Source: Legionella tucsonensis (GTDB lineage: Bacteria; Pseudomonadota; Gammaproteobacteria; Legionellales; Legionellaceae). Taken from it: DNA of 64,000 nt. A program made the position numbers and the translations under genes. This document shows, one piece after another, positions 1-8,372 of this stretch. The stretch's first letter is position 1; every line of letters begins with the position of its first letter. The notes under the pieces are model-generated. The model did no database searches. It was not told the DNA's origin and saw only the letters and a list, made by a program, of their open reading frames with translations. The stretch covers positions 1,555,313-1,619,312 of the forward strand of contig NZ_LNZA01000001.1 of the NCBI RefSeq assembly GCF_001468035.1. The letters run 5' to 3'.

Positions 1-472
1 GTAATCCATTAATTGCGCGTATCCCTACATCTAAAGGTGTATCAATAACAGCTCTTTTTAAAGGATTAATTGCAGGACTAACTAAAGGATATACCTCACT
101 TAACTCAAGAGATGGCCCTCCGTCTATAAGAACACCAGAACCGTTGATAACTCGCCCTAGTAATTGAGTCCCAACTTCAACCTGAGCAACACGCCCAGTT
201 GGGGTAATAATCATCCCGGGAGCAAGTCCCTGAATCGCACCAATTGACATCAAATAGACGCGATCTTGGCTAAAGCCAACCACCTCAGCGTCAATCGTAC
301 GTGATTCATCAATAGTAATAAAACAACGTGCACCAACAGGTTGATTAAAGCCTTTAGCCTCTAGTGTGAGGCCAACAGCCCGACTTATGCGGCCACAATG
401 TAATAATCCTAAATGCTTTTTTTCACGAATTTCAGGAAGTATCTGGACCAGATGTGACTCATAAACTTTCAT
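1..472 (-). CDS. fliI: Flagellar export ATPase FliI, 5' part only
   Basis: This is the first ~157 codons of FliI, the ATPase of the flagellar type III export apparatus; the rest lies off the left edge. The reverse strand reads MKVYESHLVQILPE, then an F1-ATPase-beta-like N-terminal barrel with GRISRAVGLTLEA, and runs into LSPAINPL/DTPLDVGIRAINGL-type sequence just before the nucleotide-binding core. The Walker A motif falls outside the window. The ATG at 470-472 follows a GGGTGA Shine-Dalgarno-like stretch and sits 9 bases after the fliH stop, consistent with one fliE-F-G-H-I transcript. Known role: FliI works with FliH at the cytoplasmic face of the export gate. Identity is secure from sequence and neighbours. 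Confidence 0.93.
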   Translation of the reverse strand, partial: MKVYESHLVQILPEIREKKHLGLLHCGRISRAVGLTLEAKGFNQPVGARCFITIDESRTIDAEVVGFSQDRVYLMSIGAIQGLAPGMIITPTGRVAQVEVGTQLLGRVINGSGVLIDGGPSLELSEVYPLVSPAINPLKRAVIDTPLDVGIRAINGL

Positions 473-481
473 CTGTTCACC

Positions 482-1120
482 CTAGTTTTGCAAAGGTTCA
501 ATCAGATCGTGATTAACGTACTTTGTAAACAAAGTGGCTAAACGGGTATATACTCGACCATCTAACTCACTATATTCACCTTTTAAATAAAAGTCGCCTC
601 GATTTAATGAAGAATCTGCTATCAAAATCTCTTGCAGGCCTGGTATCTCTTTTTCATCAAATTCACTTTTGGCCCAGGTGACATCTTCTGGATGCATGGC
701 AAGCACTTTATAGGTTTGTAGGGAAGGCAACTCGGATTTGATGGCATGGAGTAAATCTTTTAATTTATCAGGATTAACGGATAATTCTACACCAATACAA
801 TGCTGAGTTAACCAAATTATTGTTTGAATTATTTCTTGCGTAACCTGTTCATCCACAAGTTTTATCGGTTTTTGTAGCAGATCAAACCAATATACAAACT
901 GTTTTCTTTTTTCATTAATTTCAGTCTGTGCTTGTTGTATTCCTTCCGCATAGCCTTTGTCTCTAGCTTCCTGTTTTAAACGCTCACACTCAGCGAGAAA
1001 ACGCTGCTCTTCATTAATTTCAACTTTCGCTTCATTATTTATAATCGATTCATATTCCCAAATACTAAACTCGCTGTTATTCTCATTTTTCTTTAGGTAA
1101 GGCTCGAATTCATTCGACAT
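482..1120 (-). CDS. fliH: Flagellar assembly protein FliH
   Basis: FliH is the stator-like regulator of the FliI ATPase. The protein has an acidic, poorly conserved N-terminus, a long charged helix around residues 45-75 (AEGIQQAQTEINEKRK) typical of FliH/V-ATPase-E proteins, and a C-terminal domain with ELSVNPDKLKDLLHAI and the conserved SLNRGDFYLKGEYSELDGRV region. I chose the ATG at 1118-1120 (MSNEFEPY) because AGGGATGA precedes it. An upstream in-frame ATG at 1151-1153 would add 11 residues but has no ribosome-binding site. It lies between fliG and fliI as in other gammaproteobacteria. Identity rests on position plus the C-terminal pattern. Confidence 0.9.
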   Translation of the reverse strand: MSNEFEPYLKKNENNSEFSIWEYESIINNEAKVEINEEQRFLAECERLKQEARDKGYAEGIQQAQTEINEKRKQFVYWFDLLQKPIKLVDEQVTQEIIQTIIWLTQHCIGVELSVNPDKLKDLLHAIKSELPSLQTYKVLAMHPEDVTWAKSEFDEKEIPGLQEILIADSSLNRGDFYLKGEYSELDGRVYTRLATLFTKYVNHDLIEPLQN

Positions 1121-1218
1121 ATACTTATCATCCCTGAAATCATATCCAATCATAAAATATAACTTAAGTACGGCAAATCAAAAAAATAACCCTTGTCCTT
1201 TGCACTACAGCTTATAGG

Positions 1219-2208
1219 TTAAATCATCTCATCCCCAGCTTTGGAGCCTAGGGCAATCTTACCATCGTCTGCAAGGCCTTTTGCTATAGCCAGAATATCA
1301 CGTTGAGCACGCTCTACATCAACTACTTTAACAGGACCTTGTAATTCAATATCCTCTCGTAATAAATCAGCACCACGTTTAGACATATTAGAGAATATTT
1401 TTTCCTTAGTAGGCTCAGTAGTTCCTTTCAAAGCCAGTTTTAATTGCTCAGGGGTCACATCACGCAATAATGTTTGCATGCTACGGTCATCCATATCCAC
1501 CAAATTCTCAAAGACAAACATTTTGTCTCGGATTTTTTCGCTTAGCTCTTCATCCCAATCTTTAATTTTATTCAGTACTTCTTCTTCCATAGCACCATCA
1601 AAATAGTTAATTACATCAGCAACACTCTTAATGCCTCCCACTGAAGCAGATTTACTTACTTTCTGACCACTGAGCTGCTTCTCTATAACTTGTCCTAATT
1701 CTGAAATGGCTTCTGGTTTTACTGTATCAATATTACACATCCGTAATAATACTTCCGATCGTTTATCCACACTAAAATAGCGTACCACTTCAGCTGCTTG
1801 CTCACTATCCAAATGAATTAATATTGTTGCAATAATTTGTGGATGCTCATTACGGATTACATCAGCAATTAATCGACCATCTAACCATTTTAACCGGTTA
1901 AGTCCACTGTCTTTATCAGAAATTAGGATTCGATCAATAAAAGGAGTTGCCTTTTCTAATCCTAAAGCTTCAATGAGTACAGTACGTAAATAATGTTCTG
2001 TATCTACTGTTAAACTGGTTTGTTCGCCAATAGCACTAGTAAATTCGACGAGCACATTTTCCATTTTCACCTTGGTAACATTACTGAGTGTCGACATCGC
2101 GACACCCACCTTTTGTACTTGTCTCGGCTCAAGATGTTTTAATACTTCAGCAGCATTTTTTTCACCCATGCTTAATAGCAAGATGGCGGCGCGCTCTATT
2201 CCATCCAT
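1219..2208 (-). CDS. fliG: Flagellar motor switch protein FliG
   Basis: This is a full-length FliG of 329 residues, the rotor protein that links the MS ring to the C ring and takes torque from MotA. N-terminal sequence MDGIERAAILLLSMGEKNAAEVLKHL is the FliF-binding domain. The middle segment around 125-160 (EHPQIIATILIHL) is the EHPQ region of the middle domain. The C-terminal domain carries the charged torque helix (MDDRSMQTLLRDV, about residue 236). The ATG follows GGGGGTAATT, which overlaps the region just after the fliF stop (2-bp gap), so translation is probably coupled to fliF. Confidence 0.97.
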   Translation of the reverse strand: MDGIERAAILLLSMGEKNAAEVLKHLEPRQVQKVGVAMSTLSNVTKVKMENVLVEFTSAIGEQTSLTVDTEHYLRTVLIEALGLEKATPFIDRILISDKDSGLNRLKWLDGRLIADVIRNEHPQIIATILIHLDSEQAAEVVRYFSVDKRSEVLLRMCNIDTVKPEAISELGQVIEKQLSGQKVSKSASVGGIKSVADVINYFDGAMEEEVLNKIKDWDEELSEKIRDKMFVFENLVDMDDRSMQTLLRDVTPEQLKLALKGTTEPTKEKIFSNMSKRGADLLREDIELQGPVKVVDVERAQRDILAIAKGLADDGKIALGSKAGDEMI

Positions 2209-2210
2209 AA

Positions 2211-3842
2211 TTACCCCCGATCAACCCAATTTTTAACTACCTGTGCTACGCGCTTGGGTTCTTTATCAACAACCTGGCGTAATAAATTTAACTGCGATTC
2301 ATAATCATTTGCTTCTTTGATTGAAATTGTTCCATCGTAGGTCAAGTCTGATGTAGGGTGCTCATCATCTGGAACACCTCGGACATTTCGGTTACTGGCC
2401 AGTGTTTTTAGCATGGGTCTTAGCACACCAAAAATTAAAGCTAAAACAAATAAAGCAGCTGTCGTTTGCTTCACTATGGACCAGAAAATATCTTTTTGCC
2501 AAAAACGCTCTTCGGGAATAGCAACTATAGGGTCGGGTTTAACAAAATCAGTATTGATCACATTTAAACTATCACCACGCTGTACATTTAATCCAATTGC
2601 ATCTGCAACAAGTATTTTAATTTGCTGTATTTCCTTTTGCGTCAAAGGAGTCTTAGTCATTTTTTTAGTTTTCTCATCCATTACCGCTCTGTTGTCTACC
2701 AAAACTGCAACAGTAAGTCGTTTAATCGTTCCGGGTTGATTTTTGGTATGACTAATTGTTTTATCCAACTCGAAATTCTTCGTACTTTGCGTACGCAAAT
2801 CCGAGGTTTGATTAGTATCTGTTGCTGTCTGTGGTGGCTCATTTGGCGGTACATTTTTAGGAGGTGCGTTCTTGGGATTAAGAGTAGGTTTAGCTTGCGG
2901 TATATTAGATAACGTACCAGGGACTCCAACTGCTTCATTTGAAACACTACGTTTTTCTTCCATAGTTTGTTCGCTACGCAATGAAGGCAGTTCGGGATTG
3001 AACATTTCTTGTGTTTGTTCATAACTGGTAAAATCTATATCAGCAGAAACTTTTGCTCTAACCCGACCATAACCAAGTATTGGTGTTAAAATATCTTGAA
3101 TTTTTTGAGCATATTGATGTTCCAAATTTTGTCTGTAATCTAAAAAACGCTCTGTATCTGTAAAAGGGGTTTGCCCACCGCCTTCATTTAACAATTGTCC
3201 ATCCTGATCAACAACCGTTACCCGACTTGCAGAAAGACTTGGAATACTGGATGCAACCAAATTTACAATTGCAGCAATTGTATGTTTTTTAAGCTCCAAA
3301 CCTGAATAAACATCAAGAAAAACAGAAGCACTAGGCTCATGAGCATCACGAACAAACGCAGATTCACGTGGAATTGCTAAATGAACTCGAGCTGATTTAA
3401 TATCATTAAATTTACTTATAGTACGAGCAAGCTCAGCCTCTAAAGCTTGCTTGTAACGTGCGTTTTCCATAAATTGACTACTGTTGAACGCATTAGAGCT
3501 GGAAAAAAGCTCTCCTGAACCTACAGAATCACGAGGTAATCCTTCCATTGCCAGTTTAAGACGTACGTTTTGCAGACTATCGGCTGCAACCATAATCATG
3601 CTGTTGTTATTATCAATCCTAAAATCAATGCCATTACGCTCAAGGGCAGAGACTACTTCGGCTGCATCACGCGCATTCATTTGCGTGTATAAAGGAACAT
3701 AATTCGGATCACGAGACCATAAAACAACTGCTAAACCGATTGCAATACTTGCAGCCACACCCACGAGCAAACCAATTTGTCGCGCAATAGAAAGATTTGC
3801 AAATTTTGCTGCTACAGTTGATGCACTATCAGCCAATGCCAT
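2211..3842 (-). CDS. fliF: Flagellar MS-ring protein FliF
   Basis: FliF (543 residues) forms the inner-membrane MS ring, the base of the flagellar basal body. A transmembrane helix near residues 23-43 (GLLVGVAASIAIGLAVVLW) is followed by the YscJ/FliF ring-building motifs (YVPLYTQMNARDAAEVVSAL; LARTISKFNDIKSARVHLAIP), a Pro/Asn/Thr-rich insert around residues 310-350, and a second transmembrane helix near 455-475 (TTAALFVLALIFGVLRPML). The C-terminal tail ends with RVAQVVKNWVDRG, the FliG-binding peptide. It lies 13 bases after fliE and is followed immediately by fliG. Confidence 0.97.
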   Translation of the reverse strand: MALADSASTVAAKFANLSIARQIGLLVGVAASIAIGLAVVLWSRDPNYVPLYTQMNARDAAEVVSALERNGIDFRIDNNNSMIMVAADSLQNVRLKLAMEGLPRDSVGSGELFSSSNAFNSSQFMENARYKQALEAELARTISKFNDIKSARVHLAIPRESAFVRDAHEPSASVFLDVYSGLELKKHTIAAIVNLVASSIPSLSASRVTVVDQDGQLLNEGGGQTPFTDTERFLDYRQNLEHQYAQKIQDILTPILGYGRVRAKVSADIDFTSYEQTQEMFNPELPSLRSEQTMEEKRSVSNEAVGVPGTLSNIPQAKPTLNPKNAPPKNVPPNEPPQTATDTNQTSDLRTQSTKNFELDKTISHTKNQPGTIKRLTVAVLVDNRAVMDEKTKKMTKTPLTQKEIQQIKILVADAIGLNVQRGDSLNVINTDFVKPDPIVAIPEERFWQKDIFWSIVKQTTAALFVLALIFGVLRPMLKTLASNRNVRGVPDDEHPTSDLTYDGTISIKEANDYESQLNLLRQVVDKEPKRVAQVVKNWVDRG

Positions 3843-3855
3843 ATCGAGCTCCTAA

Positions 3856-4170
3856 TTATACTGGCATATTCATAATTTCTTGATATGCTTGTACCACTTT
3901 ATTACGAACTCGAACAGTAGCCTCAAGCCCCAAATTAGTTTTTTGGGCAGCTATCATTACTTCCCCTAAACTCACGTTAGGGTCTCCCATTTCAAAACGT
4001 GCTTTTAAAGCGTCTGCAGATTGATTTAACTCATTGACTTGATTTAATGCCTGTTGAAAAACCGTACCAAAAGGAGATTGATTTGCTTCTGTTTCAATCA
4101 CTGAACCTTCTGCCTTGGCAGACATTGTCTTTATCTGATTTAGCAGATTCACTGTATTAATATCACTCAT
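3856..4170 (-). CDS. fliE: Flagellar hook-basal body protein FliE
   Basis: FliE is the small rod-proximal protein that connects the MS ring to the rod. From the ATG at 4168-4170 the product is 104 residues, the usual FliE length, and ends with the conserved pattern LGEVMIAAQKTNLGLEATVRVRNKVVQAYQEIMNMPV. An open frame continues 29 codons upstream to another ATG (4257), but that stretch (SYERLLYGARSAEKKDK) does not look like FliE. AAGGAT and GAGG lie just before the chosen start. It is the first gene of the fliEFGHI run, directly downstream of fleR. Confidence 0.93.
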   Translation of the reverse strand: MSDINTVNLLNQIKTMSAKAEGSVIETEANQSPFGTVFQQALNQVNELNQSADALKARFEMGDPNVSLGEVMIAAQKTNLGLEATVRVRNKVVQAYQEIMNMPV

Positions 4171-4289
4171 ATCCTTATTTACCTCATACTTATTTGGCGT
4201 TTTATCCTTTTTTTCTGCTGACCTGGCACCATACAGCAGCCTCTCATAGGATACCATAATCTGTCATTGCACCAAAGTGATACAATTTT

Positions 4290-5603
4290 TTATACTGTAT
4301 ACCCTTCCTCGCGCATTTTCGCTAATTTATAGCGTAATGTTCGTTCACTTACTCCCAATAAAGCTGCTACTTTCTGTCTATTTCCTTCATTCTCCAATAA
4401 AGTTTTTTCAATTAATTCAAATTCATGAATTTGAAGGTTTTTACTATTAGCAGCTGGAGTAGTTTCAGGAACCAAGGCAGCGTTCAATGACAATTGTAAA
4501 TGCTCTACTTCTATAATACCTTGAGTTTGTAAAACTAATGCTCTTTGAATCACATTATCTAATTCCCGCGCATTTCCCGGCCATGGGTAAGCCAACATTA
4601 ACTTCTGAGCTGCTGGACAAATCACCGGGATCACAGGTTGCTTGTGCTGGCAATGTTTACGAATCAGATAGTTAGCCAAAGGAATGATGTCATTTTTTCT
4701 TTCGCGTAAAGGATGCCACTGCAATGGGAATACATTCAAACGATAAAATAAATCTTCCCTAAACCGACCAGCCTTCACTTCATCCTTAAGCTGTCGGTTG
4801 GTCGTAGCTAAAATGCGAACATCCAAACTAATTGTTTTATTGGCTCCAATTCGCTCTACTTCTTTTTCTTGCAAAACTCGAAGCAATTTAGCTTGTAAGC
4901 TTAAAGGCATTTCACTCACTTCATCAAGAAGCAAAGTCCCCCCTTGCGCCTGTTCAAACTTTCCAGCCGTTGATTTATAAGCCCCTGTAAATGAGCCTTT
5001 TTCATAACCAAATAAAGTGGCCTCGAGCATTTGCTCAGGAATTGCAGCACAATTAATCGCAATAAAAGGTTGTTTTTTCCGGGGTGAATGATCATGAATA
5101 AAATGAGCTAAAACTTCTTTACCCGTGCCACTCTCTCCGCTAATCATCACACCAACGTCCGATTGGGCTACTTTTAATGCCATTGTCAGTAAGGCCTGAC
5201 TTTTAGGATCCTGGGCAATGGGCTCTCCGGTATTTTCATCAAACTCAAGTTTAATATATTGATTTATTTTTTCAGTTAACACTTGAGCACTAAATGGCTT
5301 TTGTAAATAATCCACCGCACCGTTATGAATAGCATTCACTGCATCTTGTACTGATCCATAAGCAGTCATCAAAATTACAGGTAGTCCCAATCTTCTTTTT
5401 TGGATCTCAGCCAATAGCTGATTTCCATCAAGTTCATCCATGCGAATATCCGTTAATACCACTGATGGATTATGAATTTCAAGAAGAGCCAAAGCTTCCC
5501 TGCCATCTTTAGCAGTAATATATGTATGGCCAGCAATAGTCATTGTTTCAGCCAGCGCTTCTCTTAATACTGGATCATCTTCAACGATTAAAACATGACT
5601 CAT
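4290..5603 (-). CDS. fleR: Sigma-54 response regulator FleR/FlrC
   Basis: This NtrC-class activator (437 residues) should switch on mid-class flagellar genes with sigma-54 RNA polymerase after phosphorylation by the adjacent FleS. Residues 3-115 are a receiver domain with D9/D10, phospho-acceptor D52 and K102. The AAA+ domain has Walker A GESGTGKE near 156-163 and a GSFTGA loop at 203-208, a variant of GAFTGA, the sigma-54 contact. The C-terminus has a Fis-type helix-turn-helix (NRQKVAALLGVSERTLRYKL). It lies between the kinase gene and fliE, so regulation of fliEFGHI is likely. An orthologue of Pseudomonas FleR or Vibrio FlrC is the best reading. Confidence 0.94.
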   Translation of the reverse strand: MSHVLIVEDDPVLREALAETMTIAGHTYITAKDGREALALLEIHNPSVVLTDIRMDELDGNQLLAEIQKRRLGLPVILMTAYGSVQDAVNAIHNGAVDYLQKPFSAQVLTEKINQYIKLEFDENTGEPIAQDPKSQALLTMALKVAQSDVGVMISGESGTGKEVLAHFIHDHSPRKKQPFIAINCAAIPEQMLEATLFGYEKGSFTGAYKSTAGKFEQAQGGTLLLDEVSEMPLSLQAKLLRVLQEKEVERIGANKTISLDVRILATTNRQLKDEVKAGRFREDLFYRLNVFPLQWHPLRERKNDIIPLANYLIRKHCQHKQPVIPVICPAAQKLMLAYPWPGNARELDNVIQRALVLQTQGIIEVEHLQLSLNAALVPETTPAANSKNLQIHEFELIEKTLLENEGNRQKVAALLGVSERTLRYKLAKMREEGYTV

Positions 5604-5718
5604 AAAAAGTCCTTTTTCTAAGTGTTATAAATAAGGATATCATCCGTGCGTGGTAAAGCACCTCTTAAAAACTCAAGCAAAAGACACTTCAAAATGCTCA
5701 GGATGACAACCTAAAATA

Positions 5719-6720
5719 TTATGGCAAAAACAAATTAACTTGAGTTCCAACCCCTTCTGTAGACTCCAGACTCAATCGACCTCCATGTGCTTTTACTACA
5801 GCATAAACAACCGCCAAACCTAAACCATTTCCTTGCGCCTTTGTAGTATAAAAAGGGGAAAAAGCCTGATTCTTTACTTCTTCAGGCATTCCTTTACCAT
5901 TGTCCTCTACTGATATTTGTATACCTGAATCATCCATAGATGCAAGTGTTAAATTAATTTCTGTTGCATCAGATTGCAATGAATTGATCACCAAGTTTAA
6001 AACAGAACCAATTAATGATTCTGCGTGGATTAATGATTCACTGGAAATCAGTCGATTGTTCACATTGAAGGTTACATTACGAGCTAAAACATAAGGCTGC
6101 GCACGTTGTACGAGTAAGGAGCACCAATAGTTCATATCTATACGTGTCGGCTCTATTGTAGTACCTCGAGCAAACAACAATAAGTCCTGAATTTGCTGCT
6201 CAATGCTTGTATGACACTCTTGCAATCGATGTATCCAATTTTGGGTACGCACATCCAAATCAGGAAGATTATTCAAATGTTCTGTATACAACATCGCTGA
6301 AGCCAAAGGAGTTCTAATCTGATGTGCGAGTTGCGCAGTCATTGTACCAATTGAGACCAATTGTTTTTCATTTTCTTTAGCTTTCTCATAATCTCGTGTG
6401 GCAGTTATATCAGTTAAACTGACTAATATGCCCGGCAAACTGTCCAAGGTTGCAATCGCTACATGGACACGACGGCCATCCGCCAGAGAAACTTCATGGC
6501 CATCATCAGCACGAGGAGCAAAAGCACGTAAAATCACATCCAACCATAATGAATCAAATAATCCATATCCCAACATTGCTTCTGCTGGAGGATTTAACCA
6601 CACAATTCGTCCTTGTGAATTGATAATTACCAAAGCAGTTGGCAGGCTGGATAAAATATCCCACTCAGAAAGAGGTATTTGCGGTCTTACAGCACATGTT
6701 TGGTAATTAGAATAATGCAT
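5719..6720 (-). CDS. fleS: Flagellar sensor histidine kinase FleS/FlrB
   Basis: This is the probable cognate kinase of FleR. It contains a PAS-like sensor (LPTALVIINSQGRIVWLNPPAEAMLG), a HisKA dimerisation helix with the phospho-accepting histidine in LAHQIRTPLAS, and a HATPase_c domain with NLVINSLQSDATEI (N box), DNGKGMP (G1) and QGNGLGLAVV (G2). The start is uncertain. The ATG at 6718-6720 gives a soluble protein of 333 residues like other FleS/FlrB. An upstream ATG at 6795 would add a hydrophobic stretch (VTVILLIKII), but AT-rich leader translated by chance is as likely, and neither start has a clear ribosome-binding site. Confidence 0.9.
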   Translation of the reverse strand: MHYSNYQTCAVRPQIPLSEWDILSSLPTALVIINSQGRIVWLNPPAEAMLGYGLFDSLWLDVILRAFAPRADDGHEVSLADGRRVHVAIATLDSLPGILVSLTDITATRDYEKAKENEKQLVSIGTMTAQLAHQIRTPLASAMLYTEHLNNLPDLDVRTQNWIHRLQECHTSIEQQIQDLLLFARGTTIEPTRIDMNYWCSLLVQRAQPYVLARNVTFNVNNRLISSESLIHAESLIGSVLNLVINSLQSDATEINLTLASMDDSGIQISVEDNGKGMPEEVKNQAFSPFYTTKAQGNGLGLAVVYAVVKAHGGRLSLESTEGVGTQVNLFLP

Positions 6721-6795
6721 ACTGGATGAAATTATTTTAATTAATAAGATGACTGTAACAAATTTAAAGTAAAATGAAAATACATTTAAAATCAT

Positions 6796-7060
6796 GCAAT
6801 TAATTGCTTAAAAAGCCCCGATTTTTTTTATTGACATAAAAAAATAACCATGATATAGATATTGTAATTAAATTATTCAAAAAAGTAATTTTATGACAAT
6901 TATGCGTTCCAATATGACTATGTGCATGAGCTGCCTGAACATTGTTTTTCAGGTTGGGCATGTGCAGTTGAATTTGGCGCTATAACTTCCCCGCATTCCC
7001 AATACCAGTGTTCAGGATAATCTCAAAAAAGCGCCCTTGTTAAAGTTAGAGGGCTTACTC
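6796..7060. other. Intergenic region with hairpins between fleS and the EreA/ChaN-like gene
   Basis: This is the divergent promoter region for fleS (left) and the following plus-strand gene. It contains a perfect 12-bp palindrome (GCAATTAATTGC, 6796-6807) abutting the upstream fleS start candidate. It also has an interrupted inverted repeat at 6925-6962 (CATG, five mismatched bases, CCTGAA, then the complement). I saw no sigma-54 box matching TGGCAC-N5-TTGC that would fit fleS. No protein-coding signal was seen. Confidence 0.4.
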
Positions 7061-8227
7061 ATGAGCATATGTATTTTAATAGGAACAAAAAGCGAATCCA
7101 TTGATGAAATCAACTATCCGATCATCAAACAATGTTATCAGGAACTTATTGAGGCTTTGGTTGAAAAAGGCTTCCCACGGGGGAGCATCAAAATTTATTT
7201 TGATGATGAAAAACGACAAATTCATTTTGAGTACTACCCCGATGAGTTGGACGCTCTAATCACTTATACGGATTTTGATGAAAAACTACAACTTCATTTA
7301 ACCCAACTACCCTTTTCTTCAGGCTGGGATGGTAATCTCTACCTTCTTTGGCATAATAAGTCAACGGAAGAATATGTATCCGAAATTAAATCATTACGTC
7401 AATTGTCTGTTGATTTAGCACGGCAAACAAGTTATTCCCCATCCTGTTGGAGTTTTCCACAATCGTCACATTCCTATTTATCAGTACCCCAAAGAAAAGA
7501 AGCATTAAAAAAAACATTCAAAGAATTAAAAAATAAAAATTCTCTTCCTCAAGGAATCTACATAGGTGAAATTCATCATCATAAATTTCCTAAAAAATTT
7601 CTTATAGAAAATCTGGAATACTTTAAAAAATTAGGAATAAAAACCTTGTTTTTTGAGTTTCTCTTTTATGATCGCCATCAAAAATTGCTTGATGAGTATT
7701 TCAATAGCCCTAATAAAGAGTTGCCTGCTGAACTTGCTGCTTATTTGCATTTCAAAGATGTAACAAGTGAATGTGGATTTTCTGGTTATACAGATATAGT
7801 AAAAACAGCCAAAAAATCTGGTATTCGTATAGTTGCTCTGGATTCTTATCCTGCAATCTTATCCTCTATTAGAAGTTTTCAAATCAGATACTTAAATGGA
7901 GATGAACACTTCAGAATTCATTGTTTCAATGGCAAGGCAGCAAAAATTATTGAAAATGAAAGTTATGGAGAGCCTTACCTAGCTTTTTTAGGTTTTGATC
8001 ACAGTTACATCAGTGAAAATTCTCGCTATAAAAATATCAAAAGTGTAGCAGCGTTGTTACCGAATACATGTTCGGTATTCCTTACAGATAGCCAAATAGC
8101 TTATAAAAATTTATATGCGCCTTTTTTTAGCTCTAGTAAACCATTGGTATTTAATTACAGCCGATATCATGAAGCAGGAGCAAATATTATTGAGTCGAGT
8201 TGGAATACTCTGGATTGTAAATTATAA
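7061..8227 (+). CDS. Putative EreA/ChaN-like domain protein, candidate effector
   Basis: This 388-residue soluble protein has no signal peptide. Its C-terminal half shows the spaced motifs of the EreA/ChaN/TraB-TIKI superfamily: GEIHHH at 169-174, FFEF with E199, ALDS with D261, and GFDHS with H314. In that family these residues bind a metal or haem, or act in hydrolysis. The N-terminal ~160 residues match nothing I recognise. I chose ATG 7061 because AGAGGG sits 7 bases before it; a TTG at 7037 lacks such a site. It stands alone between the flagellar block and rarA. A Dot/Icm effector role is possible because effectors are often solitary orphans, but this is inference; the C-terminus shows no clear secretion signal to me. 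Confidence 0.6.
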   Translation: MSICILIGTKSESIDEINYPIIKQCYQELIEALVEKGFPRGSIKIYFDDEKRQIHFEYYPDELDALITYTDFDEKLQLHLTQLPFSSGWDGNLYLLWHNKSTEEYVSEIKSLRQLSVDLARQTSYSPSCWSFPQSSHSYLSVPQRKEALKKTFKELKNKNSLPQGIYIGEIHHHKFPKKFLIENLEYFKKLGIKTLFFEFLFYDRHQKLLDEYFNSPNKELPAELAAYLHFKDVTSECGFSGYTDIVKTAKKSGIRIVALDSYPAILSSIRSFQIRYLNGDEHFRIHCFNGKAAKIIENESYGEPYLAFLGFDHSYISENSRYKNIKSVAALLPNTCSVFLTDSQIAYKNLYAPFFSSSKPLVFNYSRYHEAGANIIESSWNTLDCKL

Positions 8228-8372
8228 GCGTAGCAATACAAAACTGAGAAAAGAGTCGCTCCAGAGAATCAGTGCCGTTCACTGTATTAAAATTAAGGCT
8301 CTAAATGCTATCTACGTTCCGTGGCTTGTAAGGCAGTGAAGGATCTACTCTCTACTTTTTTAGTAGTTTGAA

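Noticed and set aside
4218-4236. TGGCAC motif as a sigma-54 promoter for fliE
   Set aside because: It points the wrong way and the spacing to a GC doublet is one base short of GG-N10-GC.
4171-4257. N-terminal extension of FliE
   Set aside because: It would exceed the usual ~104 residues and the added sequence is not FliE-like.
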